Shown: one piece after another, positions 39,330 through 50,287 of the stretch
Numbering within the stretch: position 1 is the stretch's first letter
Layout: every line of letters starts with the position of its first letter
Source: Haemophilus parainfluenzae
GTDB lineage: Bacteria > Pseudomonadota > Gammaproteobacteria > Enterobacterales > Pasteurellaceae
Reading direction: 5' to 3'
Length of the DNA stretch: 64,000 bases
Assembly: GCF_003253005.1 (NCBI RefSeq)
Contig: NZ_QEPZ01000001.1
Span: 1-64,000, forward strand
Notes under the pieces: generated by a model
Told to the model about the DNA's origin: nothing
The model's database searches: none
Seen by the model: the letters and a program-made list of their open reading frames with translations, nothing else
Position numbers and translations under genes: made by a program

Positions 39330-40439
39330 ATGCAATACATCAACGTCGCCAATCAAGGCGTAAAATCTCTTTCGCCTTATCAAGCGGGGAAACCAATCGA
39401 AGAACTCAAACGCGAATTAGGCATTACTAATATCGTTAAACTTGCCTCAAATGAAAACCCTTTCGGTTTTCCTGAAAGTGCGAAAAAAGCCATTCAAGCC
39501 CAACTTGATCATTTAACTCGTTATCCTGATGCGAATGGTTTTGAACTTAAAGCGGCTATTGCAAAAAAATTTGGTGTGCAACCAAACCAAATCACCCTTG
39601 GTAATGGTTCTAACGATTTATTAGAGCTCTTTGCTCATACCTTTGCGGGTGAGCATGATGAAGTGATTTATTCACAATATGCTTTTATTGTTTACCCTTT
39701 AGTGACCAAAGCCATTAATGCCGTCGCAAAAGAAATTCCAGCTAAGAATTGGGGGCATGATTTAAACGGATTTTTGACCGCACTTTCAGATAAAACCAAG
39801 CTGATTTTTATTGCCAATCCAAACAATCCAACTGGGAATTTCCTAACGGAAGCAGAATTGGATGCCTTCTTAGCCAAAGTGCCTGAAAATGTGATTGTAG
39901 TATTAGATGAGGCTTATACCGAATTTACTCATCCAAGCGAACGCGTTAATTCTTTTTCATTACTGGAAAAATACCCGAATCTTATCGTTTCACGCTCACT
40001 ATCGAAAGCTTATGGACTTGCGGGTTTACGTATTGGCTACGCGGTCTCTAATCCTGAAATTGCAGATTTATTAAATCGTGTTCGTCAGCCATTTAACTGT
40101 AATAGTCTTGCTTTGACCAGTGCGATTGCGGTGATGAACGATGATGCCTTTGTCGAAAAAGTGGCTGAGAACAATCGCCAAGAAATGAAACGTTATGAGG
40201 CCTTCTGCCAACAATATGGTTTAGACTTTATTCCATCTAAAGGTAACTTTATTACCATTGATTTTAAACAACCGGCCGCACCAATTTATGATGCATTATT
40301 ACGTGAAAGCGTCATTGTTCGTCCTATTGCTGGTTATGGCATGCCAAATCACTTACGCATCAGTATTGGCTTACCACAAGAAAATGACAAATTTTTTACT
40401 GCACTCGTTAAAGTGCTTAATTTAGGAAATGAAAAATAG
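39330..40439 (+). CDS. hisC: Histidinol-phosphate aminotransferase
   Basis: 369 aa. Class-I PLP aminotransferase: ANPNNPTGN substrate segment, DEAYTEF, and the PLP lysine in [17 protein letters not shown]. Acts in histidine synthesis; stand-alone HisC proteins of this longer type may also use aromatic amino acids. Adjacent serC suggests an aminotransferase pair. Confidence 0.93.
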   Translation: MQYINVANQGVKSLSPYQAGKPIEELKRELGITNIVKLASNENPFGFPESAKKAIQAQLDHLTRYPDANGFELKAAIAKKFGVQPNQITLGNGSNDLLELFAHTFAGEHDEVIYSQYAFIVYPLVTKAINAVAKEIPAKNWGHDLNGFLTALSDKTKLIFIANPNNPTGNFLTEAELDAFLAKVPENVIVVLDEAYTEFTHPSERVNSFSLLEKYPNLIVSRSLSKAYGLAGLRIGYAVSNPEIADLLNRVRQPFNCNSLALTSAIAVMNDDAFVEKVAENNRQEMKRYEAFCQQYGLDFIPSKGNFITIDFKQPAAPIYDALLRESVIVRPIAGYGMPNHLRISIGLPQENDKFFTALVKVLNLGNEK

Positions 40440-40447
40440 GAGCTTTT

Positions 40448-40945
40448 ATGACTCAAGTAACAATGATGGGTAATCCCATTGAAGTAAGCGGCAACTTTCC
40501 CCAAAAAGGAGAGAAAGTGACCGCACTTACGCTCACCAATAAAGAACTCACTGACGTCACGCTTGATACTTATGCAGGAAAACGCAAAGTTTTAAATATT
40601 TTCCCAAGTATTGATACAGGTGTATGTGCAACTTCTGTTCGCAAATTCAATCAACAAGCAGCTAATTTAAAAAATGCTGTGGTACTTTGCATTTCAGCTG
40701 ATTTACCTTTTGCACAAGCACGATTCTGCGGTGCGGAAGGTATTGAGATCGTAGAAACGCTTTCTACTTTCCGTCATAAAGAAGTCCATGAAAACTTAGG
40801 GGTAAATATCACAACTGGTCCAATCGCGGGCTTGACTGCTCGTTCAGTGATTGTCTTAGATGAAAACAATAACGTGTTACATAGTGAATTGGTGTCTGAA
40901 ATTAAAGATGAGCCAAATTATGAAGCTGCGTTAGCCACACTATAA
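40448..40945 (+). CDS. tpx: Thiol peroxidase Tpx
   Basis: 165 aa atypical 2-Cys peroxiredoxin. Peroxidatic Cys in [14 protein letters not shown] and resolving Cys in [10 protein letters not shown], at the expected spacing. Reduces hydrogen and organic peroxides with thioredoxin. 8 bp after hisC with GGAGC upstream. An uptake signal lies within the gene at about 40520. Confidence 0.97.
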   Translation: MTQVTMMGNPIEVSGNFPQKGEKVTALTLTNKELTDVTLDTYAGKRKVLNIFPSIDTGVCATSVRKFNQQAANLKNAVVLCISADLPFAQARFCGAEGIEIVETLSTFRHKEVHENLGVNITTGPIAGLTARSVIVLDENNNVLHSELVSEIKDEPNYEAALATL

Positions 40946-40950
40946 TGAAT

Positions 40951-40977
40951 AAGGCGCTTTTTCATAAAAAGCGCCTT
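40951..40977. terminator. Bidirectional terminator
   Basis: Perfect 12-bp stem AAGGCGCTTTTT / AAAAAGCGCCTT with a CAT loop, between convergent tpx and the HAD phosphatase. Confidence 0.92.
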
Positions 40978-40981
40978 TTAT

Positions 40982-41767
40982 TTATTCAGGAAAGATTTCG
41001 TTCAATATCAATGCTATCCCATCATCATTATGCGAAGCGGTGATACGATTCGCGGCCTGTTTAATCTCATCCGGTGCATTGCCCATTGCAACGCCTAATC
41101 CCACGCTTTCTAGCATATCTAAATCGTTAAAGTTATCACCGAAAGCGACACATTCTTCCATCTTCACATGAAAATAATCTTCAAGAAAACGTACCGCATT
41201 ACCTTTCGTCGCTGACTTATGCATTACCTCAAGGAAATTCGCATGAGAACGGCAGATACTTAAATGTGGGAATTTCTCTTTCAAGACTTGCTCAATACTA
41301 ATCACTTCATCCGTTTCACCAATGATTTGAATTTTATGCGGAGAATAGACCGCACTTTCATCATAAGGATCAATCTGAATGCCTGTCACGCTACGTTCAT
41401 AAATCACCCATTTATTATTCAAATCGCGAGCGACACAATCATCATAAGTATAATAATTAACACCTAGTGCAGGATGATCTGCTAATACTTTGTTAATGGC
41501 TTGGATATCAGCGGGATCAATTTGTACCGAATAAATAGGTGTAGAGTTTTTATCTAAAATCAATGCACCACTGAATGCCACAATGATGTTGTAATTTTCA
41601 ATGAGTTTCGCATAAGGCCAAATACCCAGTGGTGAACGAGCAGAGATTGGTGTAAATGGAATACCTTGTTTGGTAATACGTTGAAGTGCATCTAAGGTTT
41701 TAGACGAAATTCGATGATCCGACGTTAATAAGGTACCATCAAAATCGCTGAATACGGCTTTATACAT
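40982..41767 (-). CDS. Cof-type HAD-IIB phosphatase
   Basis: 261 aa. HAD motif I FSDFDGTLLT (nucleophile Asp9), motif II SARS, lysine at KGNAVRFL, motif IV FGDNFNDLDML. The C2B cap of Cof enzymes lies between. Cof-type HADs dephosphorylate sugar phosphates, FMN or PLP; the substrate cannot be told from sequence. It lies 18 bp after ybeY on the same strand. Confidence 0.9.
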   Translation of the reverse strand: MYKAVFSDFDGTLLTSDHRISSKTLDALQRITKQGIPFTPISARSPLGIWPYAKLIENYNIIVAFSGALILDKNSTPIYSVQIDPADIQAINKVLADHPALGVNYYTYDDCVARDLNNKWVIYERSVTGIQIDPYDESAVYSPHKIQIIGETDEVISIEQVLKEKFPHLSICRSHANFLEVMHKSATKGNAVRFLEDYFHVKMEECVAFGDNFNDLDMLESVGLGVAMGNAPDEIKQAANRITASHNDDGIALILNEIFPE

Positions 41768-41785
41768 AATTGCTCCAAATCGTCA

Positions 41786-42250
41786 TTATTTTTCGGAAAG
41801 GTAAGGATCAGCAAAGCCTAAATCCTGCATAATTTCAGTTTCTAAACTTTCCATTTCTTCTGCTTCATCATCTTCAATATGATCGTAACCAAGTAAATGT
41901 AAGCTACCATGTACAATCATATGCGCCCAATGCGCCATTAAAGGCTTTTCTTGCTCGATAGCTTCGCGTTCTACTACCTGGCGACAAATCACCAAATCGC
42001 CCAACAGCGGTAATTCCACTTCGTCAGGACATTCAAAAGGGAAAGACAATACATTGGTTGGACGATCTTTTCCACGATAAGTCAAATTCAAGTCATGACT
42101 TTCTGCTTCATCCACAATGCGTACCGTCATTTCCACATTATCACTTTCTGGTTGCACTGCGGTGGTTGCCCATTGCAGAATTTGCGCTTCTGATGGCAAG
42201 CCTTCTGTATTTTCACAAGCCAGTTGCAAATCAATAATCATATTGCCCAT
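41786..42250 (-). CDS. ybeY: Endoribonuclease YbeY
   Basis: 154 aa. Zinc site [11 protein letters not shown] near residue 117 is intact. YbeY matures 16S rRNA 3' ends and takes part in 70S quality control. An ATG three codons in (42241) is an alternative start. It follows ybeZ by one base, the conserved pairing. Confidence 0.96.
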   Translation of the reverse strand: MGNMIIDLQLACENTEGLPSEAQILQWATTAVQPESDNVEMTVRIVDEAESHDLNLTYRGKDRPTNVLSFPFECPDEVELPLLGDLVICRQVVEREAIEQEKPLMAHWAHMIVHGSLHLLGYDHIEDDEAEEMESLETEIMQDLGFADPYLSEK

Positions 42251-42251
42251 G

Positions 42252-43376
42252 CTATTCTCCTAAATACGTTTCATTTTCTGACCGCACTTTTTGCTCACGT
42301 TCAGCTCGACGCTGCGCTGCGATTTCTTGACGGCGAATTTCATCTTGAGCTTCCCATTCTTCGTAAGCTTGCACCACTTTTGCTACCACAGGATGTCGCA
42401 CAATATCTTTACTCTCAAAATAGTTAAAGCTTAGTTCTGACACTTTACTTAACACTTCCATAGCGTGGCGTAAACCAGATTTTGTGCTGCGCGGCAAATC
42501 GATTTGAGTCACATCCCCTGTAATCACAGCTTTAGAATTAAAACCAATACGGGTCAAAAACATTTTCATTTGTTCGACCGTCGTATTTTGGCTTTCATCT
42601 AAAATAATAAAGCTGTCATTGAGTGTACGACCACGCATATAAGCCAATGGTGCAATTTCAATCACATTTCGCTCCATCAACTTTTGTACACGTTCAAAGC
42701 CAAGCATTTCAAATAACGCATCATAAAGTGGTCGTAAATAAGGTTCAATTTTTTGGCCTAAATCACCGGGCAGGAAACCCAATTTTTCGCCTGCTTCCAC
42801 CGCAGGACGAGTCAGCAAAATGCGACGAATTTCTTGGCGTTCTAATGCTTCAACTGCCGCAGCTACGGCTAAAAAGGTTTTCCCTGTACCAGCGGGGCCA
42901 ATCCCAAAACTAATATCGTGCGTAAGAATATTATGCAAATATTGAATTTGATTTTCACCACGCGGTTTAATCAAACCACGCTTGGTTTTAATTGTGGTGC
43001 TATAGACGTGATTTTCACTACGTGACTCACTTCCCTCTTGCGATAAAATTCTGCTCTCTTGCAAGGCAATATGCACATCTTCTAAATCAAGTTCTTTCAC
43101 TTTCCCTTTAATTGGTGCAGTCTCCACATATAATGTTTGGATTAATTTAGCCACACGAGCAATTAATTGTTCATGGGGATATTTGGGATTTTCATCATTT
43201 GATTTCACGGTAAAAGTGAAGTTATTGCGAGAAATATTGAGGTTAAATTCTTTTTCAATCAGTTTGATATTTTCATCAAATGCACCGCAAAGGGATTGCA
43301 GACGATCATTTTCTTGAGGTTCTAAGGTAAAAGTTATCATTAAATTTCGTTTTAGAATTGTGAATACTGTCTCCAT
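42252..43376 (-). CDS. ybeZ: PhoH-like ATPase YbeZ
   Basis: 374 aa. Walker [12 protein letters not shown], Walker [10 protein letters not shown], then [10 protein letters not shown] as in the PhoH family. It partners YbeY in RNA processing. N-terminal KH-like region and a charged C-terminal tail. Start uncertain: ATG 43376 has only weak AGG upstream; ATG 43340 ([10 protein letters not shown]) aligns better with E. coli YbeZ. Confidence 0.93.
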   Translation of the reverse strand: METVFTILKRNLMITFTLEPQENDRLQSLCGAFDENIKLIEKEFNLNISRNNFTFTVKSNDENPKYPHEQLIARVAKLIQTLYVETAPIKGKVKELDLEDVHIALQESRILSQEGSESRSENHVYSTTIKTKRGLIKPRGENQIQYLHNILTHDISFGIGPAGTGKTFLAVAAAVEALERQEIRRILLTRPAVEAGEKLGFLPGDLGQKIEPYLRPLYDALFEMLGFERVQKLMERNVIEIAPLAYMRGRTLNDSFIILDESQNTTVEQMKMFLTRIGFNSKAVITGDVTQIDLPRSTKSGLRHAMEVLSKVSELSFNYFESKDIVRHPVVAKVVQAYEEWEAQDEIRRQEIAAQRRAEREQKVRSENETYLGE

Positions 43377-43403
43377 TTTAGCCTAATTACGATGAATGTA
43401 AAA

Positions 43404-43434
43404 CGGGCTTCACCAACTGATGAAGCCCGATAAC
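43404..43434 (-). terminator. Terminator of gshF
   Basis: 9-bp stem CGGGCTTCA (43404-43412) / TGAAGCCCG (43421-43429) followed on the minus strand by TTTTAC, immediately after the gshF stop. Confidence 0.85.
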
Positions 43435-43438
43435 CAAA

Positions 43439-45712
43439 TTAAGGCAATTCAGGGAAAAGCATTTTAATCACATTCATTGTCAATCGTCGAGATTGTCCAC
43501 TAAATGGAAAAATATGCATCATCATCATAGGATTAAAGTTTGCCTCAATCACACCCCACGAATGTAAACTCGGTTCTGCCGGCTGTTTCAAATCAGGAAT
43601 AATTAAATCTACACCACAAACTGCCGCCCCCATTGTCTTGCTAATCCCTACCGCAATTTCTTTGTAACTGGCATGCATTTCATCCGTCATATCAATAGAA
43701 TCACCGCCTGTACTAATATTAGAATTCGCACGTAATTGAACAAGTTGATCTTTTGCAGGAATAGAATTCACGGTTAATCCTTGCTCCTTAAGCTGCAACT
43801 GCTCAATATCCCCCAATGCTATTTTTTTCAATGGCGTACGACTGCCATCGCCCCGTAAAGGATGATCATTTTTAGCGGCAACTAATTCAACAACAGTATG
43901 TACACCATCTCCAATTACATTTGCTGGAACACGTAATAAGACGGCTAATGTTTGATCCCCCAGCACAAAAAAGCGATATTCAGTGCCAAGTAGATAATCT
44001 TCAACCATGATCTCTTTATCTTCACGGAAAGCAATCTCTACTGCTTTTGCAAAATCATCTCTATCCGTTACACCTTGTTGGAAAATACTGATCCCTAAAC
44101 CAAAATTCGTTGATTTTGGCTTAATCACGACAGCTCGATTCTCAAAAAGTGGGAAATTTTCGACCGCACTTTTCACATTGGTAAACTCGATGCTTTGCGG
44201 TACATTAAATCCGGCTTTCGCTAACACTTTCTTCGTCACCACTTTATTTTCCATAATGAGCGGGGAAATATAGCTATCGTGAGAAGTCATATTACCGTTT
44301 TTCACATATTCCAAATGATCGCCAAATTGAAGACTGATAAATTGATCGCGTTCATCTAAAATCTCAATCTTTAGCCCTTTTTGGATTGCATCAAACAATA
44401 ACGCTTGTGTGGACAGTTCCATATTATCAAACGCAGTTAATGCATAAAAACGTTCAAAGGCTTTTGCTTTATTAGATTGCGCAATATCGGCCCCTAATTG
44501 TTGGTAACTGCCGACCTGTTCAATTGCCGCAACCACTTTTGCACAAAGCGTTTGGCTTGGATCCGCAAATTGTCCTAATTTGTCTTTAACAATCGTTTTA
44601 ATCTCATCACTCACATTGAGTTGCTCAAGCATTTTGAGCATTTCAAGGAGGACTAATTCCCCTTCTACCGCATAAGCACTTTGCTGTCTTGGGTCTTCCC
44701 ATGCCACTTCAGCAAGACGTGCTTTACCTAATTTTAGGCCCTCTTGATCAGCGGTATCGTCAAGCCATGCCATTAACAAAATAAAATAATGAATGAATTT
44801 TGCGTCAGCGAGTTCCATTCCATAAGGTGCAAACGGATTGAGATCAAACAAACGAAATTCTAAATATTGAATTCCTTTTTGAAGTAAATCGCGCGCTTTT
44901 TTAGCACCTCGCAAACGTACGCTTGAGTAAAACTCTTTTTCCGCAATCAAATCACCCGATTTCACCCAGTGTTCTAACGTCTCAACATACTCTTGCAAAC
45001 TGTCATAAGAAACGTGGATCTTCGGATCATTCACATAACCATATTTCCCTGAACGTAAACTCCGCACATATTGATGCGGTTTAAGAGGGGAATTGCCTCT
45101 GAAATATTTATCCTCTACCGTCGGTGTTGCAGAAAACAGATAAAGCAGAATCCATTGATAGCGTAAGAAGTTTTTTGCTATTTTTAGGTAAAAATCATTT
45201 TGAAAATCAACCGCACTTTGTGTTTCATTTTGTGCATGAAATAAGGCATCAATAAACTTAGGGTCAATTTGAAAATTGTAATGAATACCACTGACCATTT
45301 GCTTATATTTACCGTAAGACTGGACTAAATGCTCACGATAAGCCACATCTTCCTGATTATCTAATTGTGCAACCTTAATTTGCTCTTCTGGTGGTAACCC
45401 TGCAGGCATACTAAAAGGAAAAATAAATTCATCCTCCGGTAAAGTTCGCAAAGTCACTTCATGAATGGCTGAAAGCCAACGTAATGTATCCTCTAATTTT
45501 TTCATCGGAGGGGTTACCAATTCCAACTGACTTTCTGCAAAATCAGTTTGAATATAAGGATGAAAACGACGATTACCAAAAGCTTTAGGATGCGGTGACG
45601 TCACAATTGAACCATCTGCATATACCCGTTGACTTTCCTTCTCTATGCCGAAAGAGCCCTGTTGAAATAAGAGTTCTAAATGATGTTGTTTAATAATTTG
45701 CTGAATATTCAT
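43439..45712 (-). CDS. gshF: Bifunctional glutathione synthase GshF (GshAB)
   Basis: 757 aa fusion. The N-terminal about 450 residues are a gamma-glutamylcysteine ligase (FGIEKESQRV start, NRRFHPYIQTDFAESQLEL). The C-terminal part is an ATP-grasp domain closing the glutathione synthetase step (VVIKPKSTNFGLGI, EDYLLGTEYRFFVLG, GVIEANFNPMM). One protein thus makes glutathione from Glu, Cys and Gly. H. influenzae lacks it and imports glutathione; Pasteurella and Actinobacillus carry it. Two uptake signals lie in the gene, so it has long been part of this gene pool. Confidence 0.96.
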   Translation of the reverse strand: MNIQQIIKQHHLELLFQQGSFGIEKESQRVYADGSIVTSPHPKAFGNRRFHPYIQTDFAESQLELVTPPMKKLEDTLRWLSAIHEVTLRTLPEDEFIFPFSMPAGLPPEEQIKVAQLDNQEDVAYREHLVQSYGKYKQMVSGIHYNFQIDPKFIDALFHAQNETQSAVDFQNDFYLKIAKNFLRYQWILLYLFSATPTVEDKYFRGNSPLKPHQYVRSLRSGKYGYVNDPKIHVSYDSLQEYVETLEHWVKSGDLIAEKEFYSSVRLRGAKKARDLLQKGIQYLEFRLFDLNPFAPYGMELADAKFIHYFILLMAWLDDTADQEGLKLGKARLAEVAWEDPRQQSAYAVEGELVLLEMLKMLEQLNVSDEIKTIVKDKLGQFADPSQTLCAKVVAAIEQVGSYQQLGADIAQSNKAKAFERFYALTAFDNMELSTQALLFDAIQKGLKIEILDERDQFISLQFGDHLEYVKNGNMTSHDSYISPLIMENKVVTKKVLAKAGFNVPQSIEFTNVKSAVENFPLFENRAVVIKPKSTNFGLGISIFQQGVTDRDDFAKAVEIAFREDKEIMVEDYLLGTEYRFFVLGDQTLAVLLRVPANVIGDGVHTVVELVAAKNDHPLRGDGSRTPLKKIALGDIEQLQLKEQGLTVNSIPAKDQLVQLRANSNISTGGDSIDMTDEMHASYKEIAVGISKTMGAAVCGVDLIIPDLKQPAEPSLHSWGVIEANFNPMMMMHIFPFSGQSRRLTMNVIKMLFPELP

Positions 45713-45894
45713 ATCTGTCCTTATTAGAAATTTCTACCAGACATTATGGAGAAAAATCAACGTGGGGAGAAGTAAGAAAATAGAATGGAATATGAAATTT
45801 TGATATAAGAAAATCTATCTAATGAGGATACTAAGCTGGTGAAAATTGCGGTTATTCTAGCGTAATTACCACTTCATGGGAAATAATCATCGCT

Positions 45895-45922
45895 TTGTTT
45901 TCATCCCTATTCCCTCTATAAT
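45895..45922 (+). promoter_or_regulatory. Promoter of the methyltransferase gene
   Basis: -35 TTGTTT (45895-45900), 16-bp spacer, -10 TATAAT (45917-45922), 35 bp before the ATG at 45958. The rest of the 245-bp gshF gap shows no gene. Confidence 0.65.
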
Positions 45923-45957
45923 ATGTGCCCTCAATTATGTGACAAACTGGATAGATT

Positions 45958-47505
45958 ATGACCAAACAAAATAACCGCTACGACGAACTTAGATACTACT
46001 CAAAACCCTTTTCTTACACGAGCATTGCGCTTTTGGAAGGAAATGCAACATTATGGGGATTAACCCCACCAGCACTCAAAGGTGCTAAAGTATTAGAATT
46101 AGGTTCTTCTTTTGGTGGAAACTTAATTTCTCAAGCGGTTTATTATCCAGATACTGAATTTGTCGGCATTGATTTAGCAGATAGTCAAATTACTCAAGGT
46201 AATGAAATTATTAAATCAATGGGATTAACAAACGTTCGTTTAGAAACAAAAAATATTCTCGATATTACGCCTGAATTTGGCATGTTTGACTATATCATCG
46301 TGCATGGTATTTATTCTTGGGTACCTGATAATGTTAAAGATAAAATCCTTGAAGTTTGTCGTGAGAATTTAAAGCCAAATGGTATTGCTTATATTTCTTA
46401 CAACACCTATCCCGGTTGGAAAAGCCGAGAAGTTGCACGTGATATTATGCTTTATGCGAATAAATACACTCAGAATTTACCGCTCTCTGAGCAAACTCGT
46501 CGTGGCAAAGCCGTTGTTCAATTATTCTCAGATGCAATTAAATCGATTGAGTCTGAAAAATCTAAAAATCAAAGTAGAATTGAGAATTTTGATGGAATTC
46601 AAACAAAAGACAACCATTATGTTGCCCATGAATATCTCGAATATAATAACCATCCTCTCTATTTGAATCAATTTGTTGATAGCCTACATCAACATCAATT
46701 AGCTTATATTGGTGATACAGATTTCCAACTTTCATATATTTCTTGGATGCCACAACATTTACAAGACATGATCAATCAATTATCAGAAACAGATTATATC
46801 GCACGTGAGCAATGCCTCGATTATCTTTACGATGTAGCATTTAGAAGAAGTTTACTATGCCATGCTCATTTACAAGATAAAATTAACCGCACCGAGAATA
46901 TAGATATAAGTTTATTGGATAAATTAACCTTCATTAATCAAGGTAGAGAAAATAATCTAGGTAATATATTCAATAATCAAGATGTAGAAAAATTACTTGA
47001 ACACTTTATCTATCAAGTAGGTAATTTCACTACTCAATCATTAATTGATTACGTTGCTGAACATAAAGAATTTGCAAACCTCACAGAGGATAAAATTTAC
47101 TCTTCCGTATTGTTAGCAATTATCTTGGGTTATATCAATGTTTTTCTCACACCTTATCAAACATATACATTTGAAGATAACAAAACTTATGTACCAAAAC
47201 GATTTACTCAATATATACAAGTCTTATTAGAAGGTGCAGATCAATATATCGGTGCGGGCAATATGTATAATGGAGGCGTTGAAAATTTAAATGCACTCCA
47301 TCTTTATGTGATGTCTCAAATGGAAAAACCGACAACTAAAGCAGCGCTTAATTCATCACTCAAAGCATATTTAATTCAAAATAGCTACAAAGATATGAAC
47401 AACAACGAAAAACTCATTGATGAAGAGTTTGATTGTTCAGGATTATGTGATTCTATTTGTACAGTATTAGCAAACTTGGGTTACACTCAACCAGCCACAC
47501 TATAA
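45958..47505 (+). CDS. PKMT-like SAM methyltransferase with regulatory domain
   Basis: 515 aa. The N-terminal class-I methyltransferase has [11 protein letters not shown] (SAM loop), [11 protein letters not shown] and HGIYSWV. A middle region (about 215-300, [13 protein letters not shown]) matches the 'methyltransferase regulatory' domain found after such enzymes, and an alpha-helical C-terminal domain follows. This order is that of rickettsial PKMT1/2, which methylate lysines of outer-membrane protein OmpB. The substrate here is unknown. Single gene with its own promoter and terminator, next to hitABC. Confidence 0.8.
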   Translation: MTKQNNRYDELRYYSKPFSYTSIALLEGNATLWGLTPPALKGAKVLELGSSFGGNLISQAVYYPDTEFVGIDLADSQITQGNEIIKSMGLTNVRLETKNILDITPEFGMFDYIIVHGIYSWVPDNVKDKILEVCRENLKPNGIAYISYNTYPGWKSREVARDIMLYANKYTQNLPLSEQTRRGKAVVQLFSDAIKSIESEKSKNQSRIENFDGIQTKDNHYVAHEYLEYNNHPLYLNQFVDSLHQHQLAYIGDTDFQLSYISWMPQHLQDMINQLSETDYIAREQCLDYLYDVAFRRSLLCHAHLQDKINRTENIDISLLDKLTFINQGRENNLGNIFNNQDVEKLLEHFIYQVGNFTTQSLIDYVAEHKEFANLTEDKIYSSVLLAIILGYINVFLTPYQTYTFEDNKTYVPKRFTQYIQVLLEGADQYIGAGNMYNGGVENLNALHLYVMSQMEKPTTKAALNSSLKAYLIQNSYKDMNNNEKLIDEEFDCSGLCDSICTVLANLGYTQPATL

Positions 47506-47534
47506 GCAAAATTCAAAGCAATCAATATATTGAA

Positions 47535-47562
47535 GGAGAGCTAACCGCTCTCCTTTTGTTTT
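47535..47562 (+). terminator. Terminator of the methyltransferase gene
   Basis: 7-bp stem GGAGAGC / GCTCTCC (47535-47541, 47547-47553), then TTTTGTTTT. Confidence 0.85.
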
Positions 47563-47577
47563 GCTAAAAGAAAATTT

Positions 47578-47596
47578 GAGAATTATTTGCATTTAA
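47578..47596. promoter_or_regulatory. Possible Fur box upstream of hitA
   Basis: The 19-mer starting GAGAATTATTTG matches the Fur consensus at about 11 of 19 positions, 75 bp upstream of hitA. hitABC is known to be iron-repressed in H. influenzae, which supports it, but the match is modest. Confidence 0.4.
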
Positions 47597-47655
47597 ACAA
47601 ATTTATAAATAGAATAAAGGCTATTCAAACTTAACTAAAACATTCATTCTCATAA

Positions 47656-48669
<1,014 letters not shown>

Positions 48670-48691
48670 GTTTAATTTGCTATGCAATATA

Positions 48692-48715
48692 GGGCGTGTA
48701 ATACACGCCCTTCTG
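48692..48715 (+). terminator. Attenuating hairpin between hitA and hitB
   Basis: 8-bp stem GGGCGTGT / ACACGCCC with a 3-nt loop, followed by TTCTGTTATTT. Short T tract, so probably a partial terminator that favours binding-protein synthesis and protects the hitA mRNA end. Confidence 0.65.
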
Positions 48716-48753
48716 TTATTTACTCTACACTAATATTTTCAAAGGATTTTTCT

Positions 48754-50274
48754 GTGTCTAATCGCCCACCTCGCTGGCTTATAGCCTTAATCGTGCTGAT
48801 TAGTTTGCCATTATTACTCCCTTTTTTATATGTTATTGAGCGTGCTGCAGATGTCGGATTGGCTCGCAGCATTGAATTACTTTGGCGCCCAAGAATGTGG
48901 GAATTGCTCAGTAATACCCTACTTTTAATGGTATTTGTCACACTTTTTGCCATTATTCTCGGCACACTATGTGCGTTTTTATTAGAACGTTATCGCTTTT
49001 GGGGAAAAGGCTTTTTCCAAGTAGCCATGACGCTCCCTCTTTGTATTCCGGCTTTTGTCAGTTGTTTTACGTGGATCAGTCTTACCTTCAGAGTGGAAGG
49101 CTTCTGGGGAACCATCGGCATTATGACGCTGAGTTCTTTCCCGCTTGCTTATCTCCCTGTCGCGGCGACCTTAAAAAGACTCGACCGCTCTTTAGAAGAA
49201 GTGAGCCTTTCATTAGCTAAAAGCCATGCTTACACATTTTGGCATGCGATTTTTCCACAACTCAAACCCGCCATCGGTAGCAGCGTATTATTAATTGCGC
49301 TTCATATGTTGGTAGACTTTGGCGCCGTGTCTATTTTAAATTACCAAACCTTCACTACGGCAATTTTCCAAGAATATGAAATGGCCTTTAATAACAACAC
49401 CGCCGCCTTACTTTCTGGTGTGTTAATGGTGATCTGTATCTTTGTTGTGATGGGGGAAATTCGTTTTAGAGGCACACAAACACTCTATCAAAGCGGCAAA
49501 GGCGTAATACGTCCGTATCCGTTGAAAACCCTCTCAGCAGGAAAACAAATTTTAGTCGTGAGCTTTTTCACGACCATTTTTGTGCTCAGTATTGGTGTGC
49601 CGATTACTATGCTGATTTATTGGCTAACTGTGGGAAGCTCCATTGAAGGTGCGGTCGATTTTGGGGAATTTTTTACCGCCTTCACAAATTCACTGACTAT
49701 ATCAACACTGGGTGCAACACTTACCGTTATTTGTGCACTACCATTGGTATGGGCTGCGGTACGCTATCGCAGTAAATTGACGATTTGGCTTGATCGAATC
49801 CCTTATCTACTTCACGCTGTGCCAGGGCTTGTTATCGCATTATCATTGGTCTTCTTTACCATCAACTATGCGTATTCGCTTTATCAAACCTTTGCCATGG
49901 TTATCGTCGCCTACTTTATGCTTTATCTTCCAATGGCGCAAACGACCTTGCGTAGCTCGCTTGAACAAATGTCTAGTAACATTGAAAAGGTAGGGCAAAG
50001 CTTAGGCCGTAGCAACTTTTATATTTTCCGTACCTTAGTTATTCCAGCCATGTTGCCAGGGATTGCAGCCGCCTTTGCTTTAGTGTTCTTAAACTTAATG
50101 AAAGAGCTCACCGCAACCCTATTGCTGACCCCAAATGACATTAAAACGCTTTCAACCGCCGTATGGGAATACACCTCTGATGCACAATATGCGGCAGCAA
50201 CGCCTTATGCCATTATGTTAGTGCTATTTTCAGGGATTCCTGTATTTTTACTGAAACGATACGGTTTTAAATAA
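48754..50274 (+). CDS. hitB: Ferric iron ABC permease HitB
   Basis: 506 aa, the length of H. influenzae HitB. Twelve-helix fused permease with two EAA-type loops (EEVSLSLAKSHAYTF and EKVGQSLGRSNFYIF). Start set at GTG 48754, with AAAGGA 7 nt ahead; the frame is open further up to an ATG inside the intergenic hairpin, which has no ribosome site. Confidence 0.93.
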   Translation: MSNRPPRWLIALIVLISLPLLLPFLYVIERAADVGLARSIELLWRPRMWELLSNTLLLMVFVTLFAIILGTLCAFLLERYRFWGKGFFQVAMTLPLCIPAFVSCFTWISLTFRVEGFWGTIGIMTLSSFPLAYLPVAATLKRLDRSLEEVSLSLAKSHAYTFWHAIFPQLKPAIGSSVLLIALHMLVDFGAVSILNYQTFTTAIFQEYEMAFNNNTAALLSGVLMVICIFVVMGEIRFRGTQTLYQSGKGVIRPYPLKTLSAGKQILVVSFFTTIFVLSIGVPITMLIYWLTVGSSIEGAVDFGEFFTAFTNSLTISTLGATLTVICALPLVWAAVRYRSKLTIWLDRIPYLLHAVPGLVIALSLVFFTINYAYSLYQTFAMVIVAYFMLYLPMAQTTLRSSLEQMSSNIEKVGQSLGRSNFYIFRTLVIPAMLPGIAAAFALVFLNLMKELTATLLLTPNDIKTLSTAVWEYTSDAQYAAATPYAIMLVLFSGIPVFLLKRYGFK

Positions 50275-50287
50275 CGAGAAGATAAAA

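Noticed and set aside
45878-45893. Fur-like AATAATCAT before the methyltransferase gene
   Set aside because: Only about 8 of 19 consensus positions match.
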